Positions 22,971 to 33,640 of a DNA stretch of 64,000 nucleotides are shown one piece after another (positions within the stretch are counted from its first letter, which is position 1; the number at the start of each line of letters is the position of its first letter). The translations under genes and the position numbers were made by a program. The notes under the pieces were generated by a model. The model was given only the letters and a program-made list of their open reading frames with translations, did no database searches and had not been told where the DNA came from. The stretch comes from Pleurodeles waltl (lineage: Eukaryota > Chordata > Amphibia > Caudata > Salamandridae), in NCBI RefSeq assembly GCF_031143425.1, contig NC_090448.1:531544313-531608312 (forward strand). The letters run 5' to 3'.

Positions 22971-22974
22971 CCTT

Positions 22975-23190
22975 GCTTTGTGAAGATTCAACTCTTTGTA
23001 GTTGAGTCATTTTCTCCACACAAGGATTTATGTTATCAGTATGAAGATCCTGGAGAAATAATCACAATAGCCAGAAGTAGCCTTGTTGGGTGGAGATTGA
23101 ACTTTTTGTAGTCTCGTCATTTTTTCCACACGAGGATTCATGGTATCACTATAAAAATGTTCAAGTAACAATCACATGCCAAAATTATAG
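22975..23190 (+). repeat. Two tandem units of about 115 bp
   Basis: 'GATTCAACTCTTTGTAGTTGAGTCATTTTCTCCACACAAGGAT' type sequence at about 22984 recurs at about 23095 as 'GATTGAACTTTTTGTAGTC.CGTCATTTTTTCCACACGAGGAT'. Confidence 0.6.
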
Positions 23191-23699
23191 ACACACAAGG
23201 GCACTGGAGACATTCTCGTGGGGTCCTTTATGCAGCAGAAGTATGGAATATGCAGTATGCATTTTACCCAAAGAAGTAGCAATTCCTAATTAACCAGTAG
23301 AAAGTACTCCAGTTGGATAGACATTTTGCACAAAACTGTGGCCTCTTCCGAGCATGTCAGGATACATTCTGGCAGTGATGCAAGTTTCACAAAAAATAAA
23401 CCTCGAAGGGTAGCATCAACAGCTATAAACGTAGCAGGCACTCCAGTTAAGCTCTGCTTTTGTAAAGTACAAATTATCCTAACTTGCTCTTGGCCAAGGC
23501 AAAGCAAGTGCGTTTTGTCTGCAGTTCCACATTAAAAAGAATTCTGAAATCCTTGATGGAGGTGAATGCATCACTGCTCTTTCAGAGAGCAACATTTTCT
23601 GTGACAAGTGTTTTTTTTCTTGTCATCTCCTGTTGAGAACAGAGAATGTTGGTCTCCCTTTTAAGTACCATGAGTATGCAAATGCCCAAAATATCCTAA

Positions 23700-23945
23700 A
23701 AGCCCCGTATATTTGGCTGAAGGCCCTACGTGGCGTGGCGTTCGATGCCTACAGGGGGCTGACCAACTTCTGCAGCGCACAACCGAAGTCCATGTGTGGT
23801 GCAGGGTAGGATGCCTACGGGGAGTTAGCTCCAGGGCCTGCCCACTGACCAGGCCCTGCGGCCAGCCCTCACAATGCACGAACAAAGGCTGTGCGTGGCG
23901 TGTGGTTGGATGCATATGGGGGTTTGGACACAGGGCAAGGGGTGG
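23700..23945 (+). repeat. Minisatellite-like repeat of about 80 bp, 3 units
   Basis: A 'GTGGCGTG..GTT.GATGC.TA.GGGGG' core recurs near 23733, 23800 and 23896 with diverged spacers. No gene is supported. Confidence 0.45.
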
Positions 23946-23974
23946 ATTAATGGAAGGTAATTTAATATTGGTTA

Positions 23975-24124
23975 ACCATAAAAAAAACTTAGAAATTCTC
24001 TGAAAAAAACAAAGGTTACAGGGATGTTATAATTAGGAAATAGAATTTCTTTTAAACATAGAAATTCACTGAAAAAAACAAAGCTTACAATGACATTATA
24101 GTTAGGTTCTGAATTTCCACGTAC
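23975..24124 (+). repeat. AACTATAAC repeat family, left part (split by CR1-like LINE)
   Basis: Contains two copies of the block 'GAAATTCNCTGAAAAAAACAAAG.TTACA..GA..TTATA.TTAGG'. The same block is found at 34805-34930 and 36430-36490, and inverted at 35190-35290 and 39510-39690. The family's central part ('TGTTATAGTTAAAGTTACTATAACTTGTGC') appears only after the LINE, at 26263, so the LINE inserted into this repeat. Confidence 0.6.
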
Positions 24125-26244
24125 AAAACGCACCCAGCCATTCCCCACCGCCTGACACCACAGATGCCAACGCCCTGGCCCACAACCTCCACCAATGGAT
24201 CACCAAGTGTGCCAACACCCTAGCCCCCCTAAGTAAATTTGCCTGCAACCAACATCACAAGAGACCCAACTGGTTCTCACCCGGCCTTCAAGAATCAAAA
24301 AGCACATGCAGATGACTTGAGTGAAAGTGGAGAAGCAGTAAAAGCCCAGCAGACTACAAAGCCCTCTGCGCTGTCACAACACACCACTGACTCATTAGAG
24401 CAGTTAGAAAATAAGCCATTCAGGAAAGAATCAACACCAACGCACATAACAGCAAGCAACTCTTCACCATATTAAAGGAATTCACAGAACCTGGCTCAGA
24501 CTCCACCGACATCCTGCCCTCCCAGGACCTCTGTAATACACTTGCCACCTTCTTCCACATGAAGATACAAGACATCTACAAGGGATTTGCAAGCAAAGGA
24601 CTGCCCCCTGCCCACCAGCGCCACCATAGACTCCAGCCACCAATAAATCATGAACCATTGGACCCGCCTCACCTCGGAAGACACCCTGAGGTTCTGGAAC
24701 ACCATCCACTCCGGGGCACCCTCGGGTCCATGCCCCCAACACATCTTTAATCGAGCTGGCACCACCATTGCATCCGAACTATGCTGCCCCATCAAACCGC
24801 TCTATTGAGACGGCCACCTTCTATGACACCTGGAAACACGTGGAGATAAATCCCCTATTGAAGCAGCCCTCCACAGACTCAACGGATCTGAAAAACTATA
24901 GCACGATCTCACTCCTCCCTTTTCCAGCCAAGGTAATTGAGGAAGCGATCAATGCACAGCTCAGCTACTTCATCGAGACCTACAACATCCTCGACCAAGC
25001 TCAATCCAGATCCAGGAGCAACCACAGCACTGAAACCGCAATCCTTGCAGCCACAGATGACATCCGCTCACTACTGGACCGCAGCGAGACAGCAGCCCTC
25101 ATCCTCCTGACCTCTCTGCCACCTCCCACATTGTCTCCCATACCACCTTGTGCACCAGACTTCACGAAGCTGGCATCTTGCCAAATCCCTGGAGTGGATC
25201 CAATCCTTCCTTACCAGCCAAATTCAGAGAGTCAGACTCCCACCCTTTACCTCAATGCTGATAGAAATCAGATACAGAGGGCCCCATGGATCCTCCCTGA
25301 GACTGACACTCTTCAACCTCTACATGACCCCGCTCGACAAAATCGTCAGATACCACGGGCCCAACATGGTCTCATTCGCTGATGACTCAAAGCTCATTGT
25401 CTCCCTTATTGACAAACTATCAACAGCTAAAGAGAACTTTCACAACGGAATGAAGGTGGCTGCTGACTGAATGATAGACAGCTCCCTCAAGCTCAACTCG
25501 GATGAGATGGAGATCCTCAACCTGGGCCCCACCACCATTGCATGGGACCACTCCTAGTGGCCTAGCGCCCTCGGAACTGCCCCCTCTCCTATCGACCAAG
25601 CACGCAACCTCGGCATCATACTGAACTCATCGCTTTCTATGACTCATCAAGTCAACACTGCCTCATCTGCATGCTTCCACACTCTCCGCCTACTCCGGAA
25701 GATCTTCAAGTGGATACACATTGACCAAGAAGGACAGTCACCCACACACTCATCAGCAGTAAACACGACTAAAGCAATGCTCACTACGCCGGAATCAACA
25801 AAGAAACTCCAAACTAGACTTCAGAGAATACAGAAAGACAGACTTATTCTGGACATCCCCCAGCACAGCCACAACTTTACCCACCTGAGAGACCTACTGT
25901 GTCTCCCCATCAACAAGCACATCACTTTCAAGCTCCTGAAACATGCATACAAGGCACTTCACAACATCGGACCTGCCTACCTCAACCACTGCCTCTCTTT
26001 CTACACATCCTCCAGGCAACTCCGCTCTGCTCAACTGGCCCTCACCAGCATCCCCAGGATCGGGCAGAACACGGCTGGAAGAAGATCCTCTCCCACCTCA
26101 CTGCACAGGCCTGGAACACGATGCTGCTCCACCTCAGGCAGTCCCCCTTGCTGGCTTACTTCCTGAAGAACCTCAAGATCTGGCTCTTCAACTGAACTGC
26201 GTTCCCCAGATGAGTGATAAGCTGCTTTATAAATGCTGATTGAT
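24125..26244 (+). mobile_element. CR1-like LINE (B), 5'-truncated
   Basis: Plus-strand frames encode, in order, a post-endonuclease linker (CNTLATFFHMKIQDI, about 24530), an RT N-terminal region (DTWKHVEINPLLKQPSTD and LKNYSTISLLPFPAKVIE, about 24820-24945), NHSTETAILAATDDI, FADDSKLIV (motif C, about 25376-25402) and a CR1-type C-terminus (RLQRIQKDRLILDI, LRDLLCLPINKHITFK, YKALHNIGPAYL, RQSPLLAYFLKNLKIWLF). The 3' end is a short TGATTGATTGAT repeat (26238-26250), as in CR1/Jockey-superfamily LINEs, with no polyA. The endonuclease and ORF1 are absent. Confidence 0.85.
24768..26196 (+). pseudogene. CR1-like LINE B reverse transcriptase and C-terminal domain, frameshifted
   Basis: The RT is spread over three frames: 24768-25382 (fingers and first palm), 25150-25470 (motifs B-C, with GPHGSSLRLTLFNLYM in place of the usual G.PQGS.L.P.LF..Y) and 25639-26196 (thumb and C-terminus). 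The motif-A region (after ETAALILL) is disrupted: the D..AAFDTV block is scrambled by an indel. FADD is present. Frameshifts and an in-frame TGA after VAAD (25468-25470) make it non-functional. Position and motifs fit a CR1/L3-like ORF2 rather than L1. Confidence 0.8.
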
Positions 26245-26405
26245 TGATCAAGAAATTCAGCTGTTATAGTTAAAGTTACTATAACTTGTGCGCCAAGTGA
26301 CTATAACTTGTGCCCTCGCCATGCACAGCTAATTCCCCAAATATTACAACATTGATGACATCTTCTATAGCATCATTGGTATTATCACTGCAACATGGTG
26401 GGGTG
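26245..26405 (+). repeat. AACTATAAC repeat family, right part
   Basis: 'GAAATTCAGCTGTTATAGTTAAAGTTACTATAACTTG..' followed by 'GCCATGCACAGCTAATT' and 'CATCACTG...ATGACATCTTCTAT' matches the centre of the copy at 34940-35110. It completes the repeat interrupted by LINE B. Confidence 0.6.
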
Positions 26406-26409
26406 CGAG

Positions 26410-26410
26410 T

Positions 26411-26494
<84 letters not shown>
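26410..26494 (+). repeat. (GATA)n microsatellite, first block
   Basis: About 21 perfect GATA units. Confidence 0.98.
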
Positions 26495-26677
26495 CAGTGA
26501 CTTAAACAGAGGTCAAGGTACTCACTCACTCTTTAGAGTACCTGTTTGTTTCTTAGAAGTGCTGGTACGCTCTCATTAAATGTATTGCTGCAGAACTGAA
26601 AAGTGGAGGTACTCCCCCTTTCAAACTGAAAAAGTGCAGGTATTCAGTTCCGGAGAGTACCTGCCCTTTTAAAGCAC

Positions 26678-26680
<3 letters not shown>
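26495..26680 (+). repeat. Short insertion splitting the GATA array
   Basis: A 186-bp non-GATA segment lies between two GATA blocks. It contains inverted-looking pairs (CAAGGTACTCACTC; GGAGGTACTCCCCC; GAGAGTACCTGCCC) and ends in TTTTAAAGCACTA. A repeated 'GTACTC/GTACCT' core suggests a small SINE- or MITE-type element, not identified. Confidence 0.45.

Positions 26681-26766
<86 letters not shown>
26681..26766 (+). repeat. (GATA)n microsatellite, second block
   Basis: About 21 perfect GATA units following the 186-bp interruption. Confidence 0.98.
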
Positions 26767-26919
26767 TTGCAGCAGTGATTGTGGCCAATGGCCACATGTG
26801 CCCTCTAATGCAGAGAGGAAATGTTATTTATGAGCATGGCACCATGTTCATGCAAAAGGTTTTTATATTTTAGTTTGTGCCACTCACCCAAGTAAATGCA
26901 CTTTTAGTATCAGAAAATA

Positions 26920-27310
26920 CTTACAGATGTGTCTACTGTTTTTGCTTCAAAAGGAATGTGGGCACTGATGTAATAATAATATGCCAGGGTTTATAAATAC
27001 ACTTTGCTGAGTGCATCAGTGGCCAGGGCCCTAAGTTATCAGACGTTCGTGCAGGTCAGTAAGGCAACTTGCTGACTGTATCAAAGGGAGAGGGCAGAAA
27101 TGTGGCATTTATTTAGTAAGATGTCTCATTCCTGCTCTCTCCCTGTGCTGGCACACTGAGGGCTGCCTAGCGTGCCAATGCAGGCACCCTTGTGCCATGA
27201 TGGTGCAAGAGTGCCACGTTACATGGCATGGCACTCTGGCTTGTTTTGTGCAGGAAGGGACAATTTCCTGCACAAAAACAATCATAAGAGGCAAGCGCAA
27301 CACACACCCT
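26920..27310. repeat. Palindrome-rich segment, probable MITE remnant
   Basis: Adjacent short palindromes: GTGCCACGTTACATGGCATGGCAC (27210-27233), TTGTGCAGGAAGGGACAATTTCCTGCACAA (about 27245-27275) and GTGCTGGCACACTG...GTGCCAATGCAGGCAC (27146-27190). This resembles the serial-palindrome MITEs at 14975 and 28627. Confidence 0.45.
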
Positions 27311-27755
27311 TGATAGAGTAGTGGTGGAAGGTGCCTACCTGGTGGGGAGGATATAGCAGGTTAGGAATGTAGGAGAGGAGTGGAAGTCAAGTGAATGGTA
27401 CTGCTAGGATTCTGTTTCAGTGTGAGCTGGGCAGATGCTTGCTTGGGCTGATTTAAGGCATGATTGTCTCCTCATCATGTGACTCACTCTTACAATGGTA
27501 GAATATCAGGGGTGTTGCATAACTTGCATTCTTCTCTGTGGCTTTATGAAGCTCATAATCCCAGTCGCCCTGCTGTGTAGTAAGCAAAGGAGGACCAACT
27601 TGACTCATCAAAAGGGGGTGTACAAACAAAAATCATTCTTTGGATGCCTGAATACTTCAAAATGTTATTTGAGGTTTAGGATTATGAAACAAGGAATAGG
27701 CTATCTGATGTAAAAAAGTATAATGTTGTGCTTGTCGAAATGTTTTTTGACCTAA

Positions 27756-28062
27756 TCAAGCCTGACAGCCATATTAACCTAAACTGAGTTCACGAAAAGA
27801 TTGCAGCATATTTGTACATACTGCAAAAATGAGAGAGAGAAACAAGTTACGCTAAGAACCTGAAAGCTGTCAAATGTTCAATATTGCATTGCCAACTGGG
27901 CATGTAAGTAAATTATATTAATTATTAACGCATGATAAGAACAAACAACATAATCAAGTAATAATTGTAACATAAATCAAACTGCTCGTATTCAGAGCTT
28001 TCCACTAAAGTATTGTGAAAATATAGCATCACTGAGATATCTGCTCCCGCAAACTAAAATAT
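27756..28062 (+). repeat. Left arm of 307-bp inverted repeat flanking PLE 3
   Basis: Read on the plus strand, this matches the reverse complement of 32071-32378 along its whole length at roughly 85-90% by eye (for example CCTAAACTGAGTTCAC, GCAGCATATTTGTACATAC, GCTGTCAAATGTTCA, CAACTGGGCATGTAAGTAAAT, CTCGTATTCAGAGC). The left flank is ACCTAA. Confidence 0.85.
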
Positions 28063-28359
28063 AGAGGCTGTGAGTGATTATGTGGAGAGTTATGCATCGG
28101 ACAGTAATCTATCCAATTCCTCAGATACACATCTCATGGGATGCCCGAATCAAAGTGGCAACATCAGCAGGAATAATTTTTAAGGCAATTGCAAATATTA
28201 AAGAAGGAAAGGAAAAAACAACATACGGAGCAACAATCTCATAGGGGACGAGGCAGAGGAGAACTAGGAAAAACAAGAGAAATAGGCTGGCAAAAGCCAA
28301 GCTCAGGAAAAGAAGGAATACAGCCTGTGGGAATGATGACAAGAGCAAGAATGCTGCAA

Positions 28360-28626
28360 AAATGAGTGTAATCAGCGTATCTAATTGTGAGTTTTCTAAT
28401 GATGAAATTGAACTTTTATCCCTGGGTCTTTCTTTTTGCCCACTGGTAGGCTTGACTGTGTACAAATTAGAATTGATCTTTTCTGCTTTTTGTGGAAACT
28501 CAAGCTTAAGAAATGGCTCCTTACCAGGCCTCAGAAACCCCCTAAAGTAGGGGACAGTCAAGCTCTGAGTAACTTATTCATTGAGGGTATTGAAATCCTG
28601 CACATGCTGGCCACATTAGATACTGA
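28360..28626 (+). pseudogene. Penelope-like element 3, N-terminal region
   Basis: A plus-strand frame from 28362 reads SNDEIELLSLGLSFCPLVG, matching the N-terminal 'LTxxExxLLSKGLxFxPT' block of Penelope-like proteins. A neighbouring frame (28436-28660) gives WKLKLKKWLLTRP, matching the following 'RKLRLKxxF' block, so there is a frameshift between them. Minus-strand hydrophobic frames over the same bases are shadows. The element is interrupted at 28627 by hairpin MITEs and resumes at about 30200. Confidence 0.7.
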
Positions 28627-30195
28627 GGGGCATATTTATTCTCTGTTTGCACAGAATTAGCGTCATTTTTTTAAAACTCTAATTCGGTGCAAAACTAACT
28701 CCATATTTATACTTTGGTGCTAGACCCATCTAGCGCCAAATTTATGGAGTTAAAGTAATTTTTGGAAGTGGAGATTTCTTAATGAGATGCAAGGTAGGCG
28801 TTTCCGTGCAAAAAATGACTCTATGGGCTTAACGCCATATTTAGGGGCATATTTATACTCTGAACTGAATTAGCGGCATTTTTTTAACTTTAATTCGGTG
28901 CAAAACTAACTCCATATTTATACTTTGGTGCTAGACCCATCTAGCACCAGGGCCCTAATTTATACTTTTTTTTTGCCGCATTAACGTCGTTTTTTGATGC
29001 AAAAATGATACAAACTTACAAAATATTGGCCCTTATTTATACTTTTTGGTGCAAAACTGCACTAACTCAGTTTTGCACCAAAAAGTTTAGCACAGGCTTG
29101 CACCATTTCTGTGCACCAGCCGGGAACCATATTTATGGAATGGTGCAAGACGGTGCAAAGAGTAGGCTAGAGTAAAAAAAAATGACTTTAGTCGGGTGGG
29201 GCTGGCGGTATAGAAGAAGGGGGGTTTAGCACCAAAAAATGACTTTAGAAGGGGGTTTAGCACTAAAAAATGACTTTAGGAAGGTAGAGTAAAAAAAAAT
29301 GACTCTAATCAGATTAGCGTCATTTTATGGTGCTGAACCTACCATGCCACATGACTCCTGCCTTAGGAAAGGCAGGAGTCATGCCCGCCACCCCAATGGC
29401 AAGCACAGGGGACAGGGATCCCCTGGGCATGGCCACTGCACCCTGTGCCATGAATGGGGGCCCATTACAGGGCCACCTATGGCACTTTAAAAAATAAAAT
29501 GCAATACTTACCTGTACTTAACTGGGATGGGGTCCCCCATCCTCCGCCGTCCCTCTGGTGTGGATGGGGATGTCCTTGGGGCCTGGGGAGGGCACCTGTG
29601 GGCTTAATCCATGGTGTTCCACAATGGAAATAGGCCCACAGGTCCCCTAACGCCTGCCCTGACCCAGGCTTTATCAAATGGGGCAAAGCAAGCTTTGCTC
29701 CATTTTTTGACCTCTCCTCCCTCCCTCGCACCATTTTTGCATGGGAGTATAAATATAGCGTTAAGGCCATAGAGTCATTTTTTGCACGGGAACGCCTACC
29801 TTGCATCTCCTCATTAAGGCAAGGCAGGTTTCCACTTCCAAAAAATGACTTTAACTCCATAAATTTGGTGCTAGACAGATTTAGCACCAAAGTATAAATA
29901 TTGAGTAAGATTTGCACCGAATTAGGGTTAAAAAAATTACGCTAATTCAGTGCAAACAGAGTATAAATATGCCCCTTAGCGTAAAAAAATGATGCTAATC
30001 TGGTTAGAGTCATTTATTTTAACTCTAACCTGCCTAACGTCATTTTTTTTTATGCCAGCCTACCCTTTGCACCAGCTTTCACCATTCCATAAATATGGTG
30101 CCCAGCTGGTGCTGAAAAATGGTGCAGCCGGTGCAAAACTTTATAGTGCAAAACTGTGTTAGTGCAGTTTTGCACCAAAAAGAATATTAAGGCTC
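28627..30195. mobile_element. Interleaved A/T-rich hairpin MITEs (GGGGCATATTTAT family)
   Basis: At least two long-arm hairpin elements overlap. One has GGGGCATATTTAT at 28627 and its inverse ATAAATATGCCCC ending at 29975, with arms of about 220 bp. Its flanks are TGA (left) and TTA (right), suggesting a degenerate 3-bp TWA duplication. The other starts GGCCCTTATTTATACTTTTTGGTGCA at 29028 and its inverse ends at about 30195. Extra partial left ends occur at 28854 (preceded by TTA) and 28951. Recurrent motifs are TTTGGTGCTAGA, GGTGCAAAACT and AAAAATGACTTTA. No protein is encoded. The TWA flanks and GGG/GGC ends suggest Harbinger-derived MITEs, which is inference. Confidence 0.75.
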
Positions 30196-30199
30196 TGAG

Positions 30200-31435
30200 T
30201 GTGATCATCATGAAGATCCTTTTTCAGAATTTGTCAAATCTGAATATTGATGTTGATTAGCCATGTTTGAGTACCTTTAAATAGAAGTCGATGTTTATAT
30301 CTTCAATTCACTGTGGTGCAATTGATGTGTTTGAAAAAAGCATAATCAGTGAATTGAAAAAGTTGAGATACAGTAAAGGGGACATTATGAGAAACAGTGA
30401 CAAACTTAAGAATTATCCATCTATGGTCCTACACTAATTTGATAAAGGAGTAAATGTAGTGATTCTTTCCAAAGCAGATTATATCCGGGAAGGGAGGAGA
30501 CAGTTGAGCAATCCAGACTGTTTTGGTATCTCTAATGGTTTGGAGTTTGCTGACTCCTGCCACAAATACTGGGAGATGTTGGGGGAGTGGAAGGTCAAGG
30601 GGCTCCTTGAATTGGATGAATATTTATTTCTTAAGTGTGATCACCCACGCATTCCAGTCTTGTACCTTTTGCCCAAACTTCACAAGTGTGCTCATAAACC
30701 ACCCGGTAGGCCAATTGTATCTGCAATAGAGTCACTCTTGGAGAATACTTCAAAATACATTGATCACCATTCTAGACCTTTTGTTGCAGCATTACCATCA
30801 TATGTTAGAGACACTACTCACTTCCTTACACTGACTGAAAAAATACACGGGACGAGGACAATTTACTAATAACACTTGATGTGTGCAGTCTCCACACAAG
30901 TATAATATGTGAAGAAGGCTTTAGGGCTACTAGACATTTCTTGAGAGCAAGATCCATTTCATTCTTTTTGCATACAGAGATGCTTCTTGATATGATGGCT
31001 TCCTGCCTCACCAATAGTTTCTTTCTGTTTGACAACAAGATCTACAGACAGCTACAGGGGACTGCAATGGACACCTACTTTGCCCTAAGCTACGCAAATG
31101 TGTTCATAGGCTGGTGGGAGAAGGTGGTTTCCACTCAAGTAGCTAACTTTGATGACTGTGTAATTATGTAGGTCAGATATATAGATGATATTTTCGTCAT
31201 CTGGCAAAGGGATGAGTCCTCTGCCACAAAGTTGTCCTCTGCCCACAATGCCAACACATAACCTTCAACTCATGGGACATATAAGCAAATAATCTATTGT
31301 ATTTTTGGATGTACAGATTGAAGTTAGCAACGGGCAATTGAATACTAAGTCGCATCGCAAACCCACCACTGGTAACAGTATACTTAATGCAGTGAGTGCC
31401 CATCAAAACATTGACCCCTGGTAGGTCTGAATTCA
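30200..31435 (+). pseudogene. Penelope-like element 3, reverse transcriptase
   Basis: After the MITEs the PLE continues with FEKSIISELKKLRYS (about 30331-30375), then DKGVNVVILSKADYIREGRRQL (30441-30500). The frame 30459-30869 carries HPRIPVLYLLPKLHKCAHKP and PPGRPIVSAIESLLENTSKYID, then YVRDTTHFL, all diagnostic of PLE RT. The frame 30881-31171 has CSLHTSI, a TNSFFLFDNKIYRQLQGTAM block and FALSYANVFIGWWE. RYIDDIFVIW follows at 31175-31204 with both catalytic Asp intact. FLDVQIEV and SHRKPTTGNSILNAVSAHQ end the recognisable part near 31407. Three or more frame breaks; the GIY-YIG domain is not recognisable. Confidence 0.85.
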
Positions 31436-32070
31436 AGTGAGGAACTATCTATGAATTTGGGTAAATGTACAATGAGAATTTCTTTTTGGCGTTTCCTTCC
31501 GAGGAGTGTTTATTTATATGGTTTTAATGACTTTTTTGTAGTAATTTAATTCATATGCTTCTATATTTCCACACAGGTAGGTGAATTGCGGATGTTCAGG
31601 GGCTGCCAATCGAGCACTTCATGTAACTTTCACTGTACTATTTGCCTGAGTTCACCAAGAATAAGTTTTGAATGTGTTAGATTTTGGCTGGGAGTAATTT
31701 GTTGAAACCGACCTCCCTATACACATATTTGCATGCCAGCATCGGTTGCCCACTTTGGTGGAATTGTGGGTCGCAGAATATAATCTGTACGATTTCAGTT
31801 TGGGTGTGCACATGTGCAATTCATGTTTAAACATCAGCGACTGATAGACTTTGAACCCACTTTGGCGGGACTTAGTTTTACATTGTTTTGAAGGGTCCCA
31901 TAATGTGTACAATTCTACCCCACTGTGGTCCTAATCTTGGACTGACAGGCAATGCACTATGGTCCTAAAGAGTTGTTTTGGAATACATGGGATACGTGCA
32001 ATCACTATCAGGCAGTGATGTCAGTGGTGTGTTATAACAGGGCTTACATTTATGTTTATAAGGTCACAAC
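31436..32070 (+). other. PLE 3 distal part, unrecognised
   Basis: This is where the PLE linker and GIY-YIG domain would lie, but no convincing motif remains. No other gene or repeat was identified. Confidence 0.3.
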
Positions 32071-32378
32071 CTTTACATTTTGGTTTGCAGGAACAAATAT
32101 CTCAGTGATGTTTCATTTTCACAATACCCTGTGGAAAGCTCTGAATACGAGCAATTTAATTTATGTGACAATTATTAATTGATTAAGTTGTTTGTTTTTA
32201 TCATGCTTTAATAATGAACGTCATTTACTTACATGCCCAGTTGGCCATGCAATACTGAACATTTGACAGCTTTAAGGGTTTTAGCGCAACTTGTTGCTCT
32301 CTCATTTTTGCGGTATGTACAAATATGCTGCAATCTTTTTGTGAACTCAGTTTAGGTCAATATGGCTGCTACGCTTGA
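32071..32378 (-). repeat. Right arm of 307-bp inverted repeat flanking PLE 3
   Basis: Reverse complement of 27756-28062 at about 85-90% identity by eye. It is bounded on the right by TAA and then GGGCCTTATTTCAAG, the start of another palindromic element, so the arm may be truncated there rather than ending naturally. Confidence 0.85.
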
Positions 32379-32382
32379 CTAA

Positions 32383-32995
32383 GGGCCTTATTTCAAGTCT
32401 GACGGTCCAAGGACTGTCAGACTTGCGGTGGCGATTGAACTGCCGCACTCCAGATGGTCCAACCACCACATTACAACCCTGGCAGTCGGACTGCCAGGGG
32501 ACCGATGTCACTGCCGGGTACAAGGTCCTCGACAGGCTGACAGCGGTCATTCTTGGTCAGCCATGGTGGTGCTGAGCTCGGCGCTGCTGTGTTGATCCCA
32601 GCTCCTGTTTCCGCCAGCCTTTCCATGGCAGGGACTCCACCATGGTAAGCTGGTGGAAACAGTGCCCTGGGTCACAGGGGGGTCCCTGCACTTCCCATAC
32701 CCATGACATGAGCAGCCCTGCCAACACCCACGGAATGAGCACTGTCTGCTTTGCAGACAGTGCTCATTCCAAGGGTTCTGCTGTGCTACAATATTGGCCT
32801 TGCTCCAATGCCGTAGCACTGTTCCCGGCAGACTGACCGACGGGAACATCATAATACGATGTTCCCGCCGGTCAGCTCAGTGGGAACATCGCAATCCGAC
32901 ATGGGGTGAGGCAGCCAGTTGTCAGCTACCTCATCCCTACGAGTTTGGCAGTCGGGCCACTTTGTGCGAGGATGTGCATGCTGGATTAAATTGAC
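32383..32995. repeat. Palindrome-chain element starting GGGCCTTATTTC (no right end found)
   Basis: Starts TAA-GGGCCTTATTTCAAG. It contains serial palindromes: TCTGACGGTCCAAGGACTGTCAGA (about 32398-32421), CTGGCAGTCGGACTGCCAG (about 32479-32497), AATGAGCACTGTCTGCTTTGCAGACAGTGCTCATT (32735-32769) and GGGAACATC...GATGTTCCC (about 32840-32868). This resembles the ends and subterminal regions of the Harbinger elements at 54075. A matching right end was not found. It appears truncated near 32995. Confidence 0.55.
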
Positions 32996-33129
32996 TTGCA
33001 TCTTGAACCTAGGTGTCCATATATACCTTTTATTGAAAGGATCTGTTTTGGATTGTATATAGGGCTGCTGGATCCAGACCTGGACCACCACATCTGTAGC
33101 CCCAGAACTCCAGTTCCTTTTGTGCTTGT

Positions 33130-33640
33130 TTAATATATGTATATCTTGCCACTGTCGATTGCTAGTAGCTAGTTATAGTTCAGATCTAGTATCCATTTCC
33201 ATTTATGGTCGTGAGTATATCATTGGACAAATCTTCAGAAACTTTATCAAAAAGCATGCGCCCAAGGGTCTTGTTGTGCATGGAAAGTTTTGGTGTGATC
33301 GGTGAAGTGGAGACCTAGAAAAGTGGGGGGGTGGCAATAAAAGTGTGTTTTCCAATTTAATTCCCATAGGGGGTTTGAAAACAACTACATCCCAAATCGC
33401 TGGACTGAATTACACCAAATGTAGCAGAAAGGTAGCTTTCAGTCCATGGATTATGCTTTGTCTTATTTGGGGTAAATCCATTCAGTGTTGTTTTGAGCTT
33501 TTAAAGAAAAACTCATTTGTATGTCTGGGCGGCACCTTAGCCCAGATCTCATGGTGAGATTTGACTGGCTGCCAGCACTTCAACCAGAAAGAGATGGCAG
33601 CCATCTTGGGACCAATATACATGATAGCACCCCATAGTAA
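33130..33640 (+). repeat. Dispersed ~500-bp repeat family, copy 2
   Basis: Collinear with copies at 21850 and 35290 ('GCTAGTAGCTAGTTATAGTTC', 'CCCATAGGGGGTTTGAAAACAACTACA', 'GAATTACACCAAATGTAGCAGAAAGG', 'GGGGTAAATCCATTCAGTG', 'GACTGGCTGCCAGCACTTCAACC'). Confidence 0.7.

Noticed and set aside
22669..23019. A 116-codon minus-strand frame
   Set aside because: Open in all three minus frames, no motif, and no adjacent splice or promoter signal.
26410..26766. Possible CRISPR-like array (regular repeats around a spacer)
   Set aside because: It is a simple GATA microsatellite with a single interruption; the window is clearly eukaryotic.
28121..28561. A 146-codon minus-strand frame with strongly hydrophobic stretches, looking like a membrane protein
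   Set aside because: The plus strand over the same bases encodes the N-terminus of Penelope-like element 3; the hydrophobic frame is its antisense shadow.
27752..32382. A 4-bp CTAA target duplication flanking the inverted arms
   Set aside because: The arms' similarity seems to continue a few bases into this motif and the right side is next to another element, so the apparent duplication may be part of the arms.
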